NCBI GenBank assembly: GCA_900770765.1
Contig: CAAGLK010000111.1
Span: forward strand, 1 to 7,841
Reading direction: 5' to 3'
DNA: 7,841 nt
Origin: Helicobacteraceae bacterium
GTDB lineage: Bacteria > Campylobacterota > Campylobacteria > Campylobacterales > Helicobacteraceae
The first letter of the stretch is position 1. Each line of letters begins with the position of its first letter. A program made the translations under genes and the position numbers. Shown here in pieces: positions 5,078-7,841 of the stretch. The notes under the pieces were generated by a model, which saw only the letters and a program-made list of their open reading frames with translations, was not told the origin of the DNA and made no database searches.

Positions 5078-5497
5078 ATGATTAGATACTATAATGAAAT
5101 TTGGTTAGAGGAGAAGCAAGATGCATTGTATTATGCTCTTGAAGAAATTGAAAATATTTTAAATTATGAGACAAAAGATGTTCCTTACGATGATTATTTT
5201 GAGGACGAGATTAAGTTTATTAAAGATAATATAGGCTACTTGGAAACTTTGGAAAAAGAAATTGAGGAGTTTTTAAAAAGTGAAGAGTTTGACGATGAAA
5301 GTGTGGATAGTTGCTTAAATAATATTCAAGAAACTTTATGGATAGATGAGAATAATATTCCCTATGATACTATGTTTGGCTATAAAATGGGGTTTATTAC
5401 TAGAAAGCTAAAAGAGATTAAAGGAGTTTTGAGAAACTTGCAAGGTGTTCTTGATGACTATGACATGGACGAGCCTTGGGTAACAGGCTTGGATTAA
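5078..5497 (+). CDS. Very acidic protein with two 46-residue internal repeats
   Basis: A 139-residue, predicted all-helical protein with about 37 Asp/Glu against 13 Lys/Arg. Residues 21-66 and 80-125 are an internal duplication of equal length with no gaps: L-x-x-I-x-x-x-L at the start, PYD at 36-38 and 95-97, then F-x-x-x-x-x-FI (FI at 47-48 and 106-107) and a helix ending in L. The first copy is more acidic than the second. I recognise no family. Such charge is seen in DNA-mimic and anti-defence proteins of phages, but also in ordinary acidic adaptors, so this is only a hint. ATG 5078 is chosen over GTG 5069, which lies inside the AGAAAGGTGG ribosome binding site. First gene after P4. Confidence 0.85.
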   Translation: MIRYYNEIWLEEKQDALYYALEEIENILNYETKDVPYDDYFEDEIKFIKDNIGYLETLEKEIEEFLKSEEFDDESVDSCLNNIQETLWIDENNIPYDTMFGYKMGFITRKLKEIKGVLRNLQGVLDDYDMDEPWVTGLD

Positions 5498-5510
5498 GGA
5501 GGAGTTAAAT

Positions 5511-5819
5511 ATGATTTCTATTAAAGTGGGTAGAAAATTCTATGATGTGCGTGTAGAAGGTGTGTGCTGTGAAAGTGCCGAACGCATTTTTACAAAAGAT
5601 GATACTGCACTCTTTGAAGATTGGTTTATGGATTTTGAAATTGATGATAAAGTTTATGAAATGTCTATGACTGACTTTAAACTTTTGCTTGTGGATATGT
5701 GGGATGAGTTGACTAATTTTAATGATGGTATGGACACTACTATTGTGCCAATTCATGGTAATAATGTTACGTACTATAATTTGTATGTAAATGACAGAAA
5801 GTATAAGGTGACTCAATGA
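5511..5819 (+). CDS. Acidic protein, unknown
   Basis: A 102-residue, moderately acidic protein. The N-terminus forms a short basic beta segment (MISIKVGRKFYDVRVEGV), the middle is acidic and aromatic (DDTALFEDWFMDFEIDD), and the end is beta-like again (TYYNLYVNDRKYKVTQ). C19 and C20 are adjacent. No family is recognised. It has the strongest plain ribosome binding site in the window, AAGGAGGAG (5496-5504), 13 bases after the previous stop begins, so it is co-transcribed with the repeat protein. It ends in an ATGA overlap with a small membrane protein. Confidence 0.82.
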   Translation: MISIKVGRKFYDVRVEGVCCESAERIFTKDDTALFEDWFMDFEIDDKVYEMSMTDFKLLLVDMWDELTNFNDGMDTTIVPIHGNNVTYYNLYVNDRKYKVTQ

Positions 5820-5905
5820 TTAATTTTACAGGCTTGATTGTATTATGTGCCTTTGTACTTTTGTTAAACTATTTAGAGTTTTTAAAGGGGGATAAAAGTT
5901 GTTAA
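5816..5905 (+). CDS. Small single-pass membrane peptide
   Basis: A 29-residue peptide starting in the ATGA overlap with the upstream gene, with AAGGTG (5805-5810) at 5-base spacing. Residues 5-20 (TGLIVLCAFVLLLNYL) form one hydrophobic span, followed by a charged tail (EFLKGDKSC). Phages often encode such tiny membrane peptides, as holin-like, antiholin or exclusion proteins, but this one is too short to classify. Its end overlaps the TTG start of the next membrane protein by 7 bases, tying the three small membrane genes into one coupled block. Confidence 0.6.
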   Translation: MINFTGLIVLCAFVLLLNYLEFLKGDKSC

Positions 5906-6063
5906 AAACTATTTCTTTAATAGTCGTTGCCATTATGTGGATTTTTGTAGGTGGGTGCGCTTTATTTAACCTATATACTGCCACCGACTCTTTACAGGCT
6001 ATTAAATATGCTACTTCAGTTATAATTTGGACGATTGTTTGTATGGATTTAAATTGGTGGTGA
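5899..6063 (+). CDS. Small membrane protein or lipoprotein with TTG start
   Basis: A 54-residue frame opened by TTG at 5899, 8 bases after AGGGGG (5885-5890). There is no better upstream start, though an internal ATG at 5935 lacks a good binding site. Residues 4-17 are a hydrophobic stretch after K3, followed by VGGC (17-20), which resembles a lipobox; a second hydrophobic span covers about 38-49 (ATSVIIWTIVCM). It is thus either a two-span membrane protein or a small lipoprotein, and I cannot decide. Trp-rich end (NWW). It lies between two other small membrane proteins in the P4 unit. Confidence 0.6.
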   Translation: MLKTISLIVVAIMWIFVGGCALFNLYTATDSLQAIKYATSVIIWTIVCMDLNWW

Positions 6064-6068
6064 AAGTT

Positions 6069-6266
6069 ATGGAAAACTTTGCAGTAAATTTGATTTCTAA
6101 AACTCTAATTGGGATGGGCTTATTTGTTACTATTGACATTTTCTTAAATGCCCTTTTCCCACATTTTATGTACAGAATTTTTAAATGTTTTGATTTAAAT
6201 GAAATTATTTCTTTTGTAATTGTTGCGGTTTTTATTGCTTTTGTTAATATTCATGTGACTTTTTAG
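6069..6266 (+). CDS. Small two-span membrane protein
   Basis: A 65-residue protein with two predicted transmembrane helices, about residues 12-30 (TLIGMGLFVTIDIFLNALF) and 45-60 (EIISFVIVAVFIAFVN), joined by a short loop with basic and aromatic residues. Size and topology would fit a holin or another phage membrane protein, but there is no lysin nearby, so that role is unsupported. I start it at ATG 6069, six bases after GGTGGTG (6056-6062). The frame is open back to a TTG at 6027, but that region is inside the preceding gene and lacks a binding site. Third of three consecutive membrane genes. Confidence 0.7.
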   Translation: MENFAVNLISKTLIGMGLFVTIDIFLNALFPHFMYRIFKCFDLNEIISFVIVAVFIAFVNIHVTF

Positions 6267-6353
6267 AAAGTCCATATACTTATACCTATTTTCAAATTAC
6301 GTTGTTCAAAACGCATTTAAACGCGCGCTAGGGGTATTTTAAAGGCGGTTACT

Positions 6354-6569
6354 ATGACTGTTTATAAAGTTTCAAAAGGATACGATATTAAATTAAAAGG
6401 TCTTAAAAAGATGTCGCTTACAGTAGCAAGTTATGATTTACTTTGTAAGCTTTGCTATGAATATGGAAATGTGGAGAAAGCTTTTCCGCATATTCATTAC
6501 GATAATGACTTAAAAGAGTTTTGCGAAATTCTGATTAAAAATGGGTACGGGAAACAGATTTTTATTTAA
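6354..6569 (+). CDS. Small protein, unknown
   Basis: A 71-residue, mildly basic protein. It begins with a short beta segment (MTVYKVSKGYDIKLKGLKKM) and continues as helices with a CxxC (C31, C34) and further C57. AAAGGCGG (6341-6348) precedes the ATG by 5 bases. It follows an 87-base gap containing no clear terminator or promoter, so it is probably the last gene of the P4 unit. No hairpin terminator follows; the next promoter (P5) starts 20 bases after the stop. No family is recognised. Confidence 0.75.
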   Translation: MTVYKVSKGYDIKLKGLKKMSLTVASYDLLCKLCYEYGNVEKAFPHIHYDNDLKEFCEILIKNGYGKQIFI

Positions 6570-6588
6570 AAATTTCTTAAAAAAAGTG

Positions 6589-6617
6589 TTGACAAGCCTT
6601 AAAAAGTGTGGTAATAT
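6589..6617 (+). promoter_or_regulatory. Promoter P5, array family
   Basis: TTGACA (6589-6594), 17-base spacer, TGG and TAATAT (6612-6617). The expected start is near 6624. It shares TGGTAATATATACTCA with P3 and P7 and GTTGACAAGCCTTAAA with P2. Unlike most copies it is not preceded by a terminator, so upstream RNA may read through. Confidence 0.9.
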
Positions 6618-6630
6618 ATACTCAACGGAA

Positions 6631-6658
6631 CGGCGAAATGCCGATAAGATAAGAAAGG
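6631..6658 (+). promoter_or_regulatory. 5' leader hairpin and long Shine-Dalgarno, P5 transcript
   Basis: CGGC (6631-6634), loop GAAAT, GCCG (6640-6643) make a 4-bp GC stem. AGAAAGG (6652-6658) followed by AATGTGATAAA leads to the ATG at 6670. It has a slightly longer run between RNA start and hairpin than the other copies. Confidence 0.65.
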
Positions 6659-6669
6659 AATGTGATAAA

Positions 6670-6825
6670 ATGTGAAAAGCTTACTTTGCAAAAGCTTGGA
6701 TGCTGGCTCAAATTGTTTACGATACTGAAAATACTGCAAGGGTAGCCTCCAAAATGGTAGCGGATGGTAAGTTTTCTTTAGACTATGTTTTAAAGATGCC
6801 CTATACTCTTATTGAAGAGGTGTAG
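6670..6825 (+). CDS. Small gene with an in-frame TGA as its second codon (start-stop gene)
   Basis: The start that fits the conserved leader (AGAAAGGAATGTGATAAA then ATG at 6670) is followed at once by TGA (6673-6675), after which the same frame stays open for 49 codons to TAG 6823-6825. The downstream frame looks coding: KAYFAKAWMLAQIVYD, then ARVASKMVADGKFSLDYVLKM, with a coupled ribosome binding site for the next gene at its end (GAGGTG, 6817-6822). Explanations are a nonsense change (for example from Trp TGG), an inserted codon, a sequencing error, or a real start-stop control with re-initiation at the in-frame ATG 6700 (41 residues). A GTG at 6672 opens only an 18-residue frame. TGA acts as a stop elsewhere in the window, so general recoding is unlikely. 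Function unknown. Confidence 0.5.
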
Positions 6826-6828
6826 GAA

Positions 6829-6936
6829 ATGGCTAAAATTCTTGGTAGAGATTGGCAAGAAGATGTGGAAAAGTTTAAAGATATGGAAGTGGAGGATGTC
6901 GAAGGACTTGAAGATTTAGTTAAAGACTTACTTTAA
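6829..6936 (+). CDS. Very small acidic peptide, unknown
   Basis: A 35-residue frame from ATG 6829, 6 bases after GAGGTG (6817-6822), which lies in the end of the preceding gene. It is acidic and helical (RDWQEDVEKFKDMEVEDVEGLEDLVKDLL), with Leu/Val spaced as in an amphipathic helix. The good binding site, the 3-base gap to the upstream stop and the in-family codon use support translation despite its size. Nothing indicates a function. Confidence 0.55.
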   Translation: MAKILGRDWQEDVEKFKDMEVEDVEGLEDLVKDLL

Positions 6937-6965
6937 TTTTTTAAATAACTTGTCTTAAAATGCAA

Positions 6966-7004
6966 TAATATGTAAGTGTAGCGTCAAAAAGCCTACAAGA
7001 AAGG
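6966..7004 (+). promoter_or_regulatory. Degenerate array copy P6 with leader stem-loop
   Basis: TAATAT (6966-6971) and the following GTGTAG resemble P2, but no TTGACA lies 17 bases upstream. The nearest likeness (TTGTCTTAAA, 6950-6959) suggests about 5 bases lost between the -35 and the spacer CTTAAA. A leader stem is kept: GTAG (6978-6981) pairs with CTAC (6993-6996) around an 11-base loop. AGAAAGG (6998-7004) follows. The promoter is probably weak or dead, and the downstream gene may rely on P5. Confidence 0.5.
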
Positions 7005-7017
7005 AATGTGATATATT

Positions 7018-7308
7018 ATGATGACTGAAAAACAATTAAAAAAGAGATACGTGCTTCAGCTTAAAGACTATGCAGATTACTATTTTAAAGAAAGTTCTGC
7101 AAAAGCTAAAGAAAGATTAAAAGTTATGCGGGAACGCAACATGATTACAGCAAGCGAAGCTAGGGAAATACCCATTGGTAAAAAGTATGTGGCATTTGCT
7201 TTTGCAGAAGTATTGGGAAGGAGTATGTACAAAGATTTGGAGACTTTTAAAAGCGATTTTAATGGCTTGTTAAAAGACTTAGGGCTTACTGACGAATATT
7301 TTGAGTAA
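7018..7308 (+). CDS. Helical protein, unknown
   Basis: A 96-residue, Lys/Glu-rich protein predicted to be mainly helical, with a basic first half (EKQLKKRYVLQLKDYADYY, then KAKERLKVMRER) and a more acidic end (FNGLLKDLGLTDEYFE). The segment NMITASEAREIPIGKKYVAFAFAEVLG suggests a helix-turn-helix-sized element, but I cannot identify a DNA-binding motif. Two adjacent ATG codons (7018, 7021) are possible starts; the leader spacing of 13 or 16 bases from AGAAAGG is long either way and favours the first. Transcribed by P6 if active, otherwise from P5, since no terminator lies between. Closed by T4. Confidence 0.8.
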   Translation: MMTEKQLKKRYVLQLKDYADYYFKESSAKAKERLKVMRERNMITASEAREIPIGKKYVAFAFAEVLGRSMYKDLETFKSDFNGLLKDLGLTDEYFE

Positions 7309-7317
7309 ACTTTTTTA

Positions 7318-7350
7318 AAACTCTAGGATTAAATTCCTAGAGTTTATATC
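7318..7350 (+). terminator. Rho-independent terminator T4
   Basis: AAACTCTAGGA (7318-7328) and TCCTAGAGTTT (7335-7345) form a perfect 11-bp stem with a 6-base loop. The tail is short on U (TTTATA), while the opposite strand has an A/T run too, so it may act in both directions. It lies 38 bases before the -35 of P7. Confidence 0.82.
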
Positions 7351-7382
7351 GAAAATTTCTCTAAAAAATTTAAAAATAAGTG

Positions 7383-7411
7383 TTGACAAATGCTTTAAAA
7401 TATGGTAATAT
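7383..7411 (+). promoter_or_regulatory. Promoter P7, array family
   Basis: TTGACA (7383-7388), 17-base spacer, TGG and TAATAT (7406-7411). The expected start is near 7418. As at P3, the spacer ATG (7402) is in frame with the gene downstream and spells MVIYTQ through the -10, a false N-terminal extension. Confidence 0.9.
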
Positions 7412-7420
7412 ATACTCAGA

Positions 7421-7448
7421 CAGGGGAAACCTGCAAAAATGAAAGGGG
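7421..7448 (+). promoter_or_regulatory. 5' leader hairpin and Shine-Dalgarno, P7 transcript
   Basis: CAGG (7421-7424), loop GGAAA, CCTG (7430-7433) make a 4-bp stem 3 bases from the expected 5' end. The binding site is GAAAGGGG (7441-7448), 10 bases before the ATG, a variant of the family AGAAAGG. Confidence 0.68.
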
Positions 7449-7458
7449 TATTTTAAAT

Positions 7459-7710
7459 ATGCAAAGATTAAAAGAACATTTAAAAAAGGCGATGGAAAAA
7501 GATAAAGATGCCTGGGAGATTAAAGAAAAGTATTTCCATGAAAGCGTAGTTCCCCATGTTAAAAGTTATATGAGGGATATGGAAAAAGCTAAAACTAGTG
7601 CAGAAGTTAAACGTCTTAAAAGTGGTTTATATACTTACATACGTGCTTCCGCCAATTTCTTAGGGATTAAGCCGAATGAGTTGGAGGACAGACTTTCCGA
7701 CATTCTTTAA
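7459..7710 (+). CDS. Small helical protein, unknown
   Basis: An 83-residue protein, predicted all-helical and rich in Lys and Glu. The first half is a charged helix (KEHLKKAMEKDKDAWEIKEKYF), followed by VKSYMRDMEKAKTSAEVKRLKSGL and a C-terminal IKPNELEDRLSDIL helix. No family is recognised. I start it at ATG 7459 after GAAAGGGG; the longer frame from ATG 7402 would start inside promoter P7. A single-gene cassette between P7 and T5. Its size and helical composition resemble the product at 7018, but I see no convincing alignment between them. Confidence 0.8.
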   Translation: MQRLKEHLKKAMEKDKDAWEIKEKYFHESVVPHVKSYMRDMEKAKTSAEVKRLKSGLYTYIRASANFLGIKPNELEDRLSDIL

Positions 7711-7718
7711 GAGTTTTT

Positions 7719-7752
7719 AAAAACTAGGGATTAAAATTTTCCCTAGTTTTTT
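7719..7752 (+). terminator. Rho-independent terminator T5
   Basis: Arms 7719-7730 and 7740-7751 pair over 12 bp (core CTAGGGA/TCCCTAG flanked by A and T runs), giving a built-in U-tract. It starts 8 bases after the preceding stop and ends 13 bases before the -35 of P8. The core TAGG(G)ATTAAA is shared with T4. Confidence 0.92.
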
Positions 7753-7764
7753 ATCAAAAAGGGG

Positions 7765-7793
7765 TTGACAAATGCATTAAGGTGTGATAATAT
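7765..7793 (+). promoter_or_regulatory. Promoter P8, array family
   Basis: TTGACA (7765-7770), 17-base spacer, TGA and TAATAT (7788-7793). The expected start is near 7800. It drives a gene whose start codon begins at 7840; only AT of the ATG is inside the window. Confidence 0.88.
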
Positions 7794-7804
7794 ATAATCA
7801 AACA

Positions 7805-7828
7805 GAGCGAAACGCTCAAAAAGAAAGG
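7805..7828 (+). promoter_or_regulatory. 5' leader hairpin and long Shine-Dalgarno, P8 transcript
   Basis: GAGCG (7805-7809), AAA, CGCTC (7813-7817) pair over 5 bp, or 4 bp with a GAAAC loop. AGAAAGG (7822-7828) then AATTTGATAAT leads to the expected ATG at 7840, the same 11-base spacing as in the P2 and P5 leaders. Confidence 0.7.
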
Positions 7829-7841
7829 AATTTGATAATAT

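Noticed and set aside
1098..5816. Several open frames on the minus strand (for example 5505-5816, 3572-3817, 2635-2868)
   Set aside because: Each lies opposite a well-supported + strand gene, lacks a convincing ribosome binding site and carries no recognisable motif.
6027..6068. TTG start at 6027 for the two-span membrane protein
   Set aside because: It lies inside the upstream gene with no binding site. ATG 6069 has GGTGGTG at suitable distance.
6673..6675. Genome-wide TGA = Trp recoding suggested by the TGA at codon 2
   Set aside because: TGA ends genes at 767, 1508, 2752, 4142, 5819 and 6063, several with overlapping or adjacent starts, and Trp is otherwise encoded by TGG.
7402..7458. 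Start of the 7459 gene at ATG 7402
   Set aside because: Same situation: the ATG is inside P7, whereas 7459 follows GAAAGGGG.
3562..7841. The recurring promoter/leader units as a CRISPR array or other interspersed repeat array
   Set aside because: The units lie hundreds of bases apart with genes between them, and their conserved parts are promoter and ribosome-binding elements.
1..7841. tRNA genes, attachment sites, transposases or replication origins
   Set aside because: I looked for tRNA arms, paired inverted repeats with transposase genes and iterated origin repeats and saw none.

Overview
This window reads as part of the genome of a tailed bacteriophage, or a phage-derived element, that infects a low-GC Gram-positive (Firmicutes) host. 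The reasons are a strongly AT-rich sequence, all genes on the + strand, and tight packing with ATGA and TAA-ATG junctions. Promoters are strong sigma-A type (TTGACA, 17 bp, extended -10), and ribosome binding sites are long and match the Bacillus/Clostridium 16S 3' end. The gene content is phage-like: two calcineurin-type phosphoesterases, a YopX-like protein, a Nudix hydrolase, a Thg1-like 3'-5' RNA polymerase and many very small unknown proteins. No structural, integrase or tRNA gene is visible. The species cannot be named from the sequence.

Layout. (1) Positions 2-767: the tail of an incoming operon (partial gene, small conserved phage protein, short metallophosphoesterase). (2) 764-3542: promoter P1, whose -35 box contains the stop codon of the previous gene, drives a second metallophosphoesterase, two small proteins, a YopX-like protein, a Nudix hydrolase and a Thg1-like protein, ending at a strong terminator. 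(3) 3562-7841: a run of short transcription cassettes, nearly all built the same way: terminator, near-identical promoter, 5' leader hairpin, long Shine-Dalgarno, then one to six small genes. P2 drives 3636 and 4152. P3 drives 4474. P4 drives 5078, 5511, three small membrane proteins and 6354. P5 drives 6670 and 6829 and, with a degenerate promoter P6, 7018. P7 drives 7459. P8 drives a gene whose ATG begins at the last two bases of the window.

How it fits together. The right half looks like an early or host-takeover accessory region in which each unit is separately and strongly expressed. The terminator-promoter joints resemble the mobile promoter/stem-loop cassettes (PeSLs) known from T4-type phages. 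The most distinctive signal is the transcript start: hairpin stems differ in sequence between copies yet stay paired, the loop stays close to (G)GAAA, and the hairpin is followed by AGAAAGG, complementary to the very end of 16S rRNA. Other points of interest are a start-stop (ATG TGA) gene, a translationally coupled Nudix/Thg1-like pair that may act on RNA 5' ends or tRNA, two paralogous proteins of unknown fold in adjacent cassettes, and a very acidic protein made of two 46-residue repeats.
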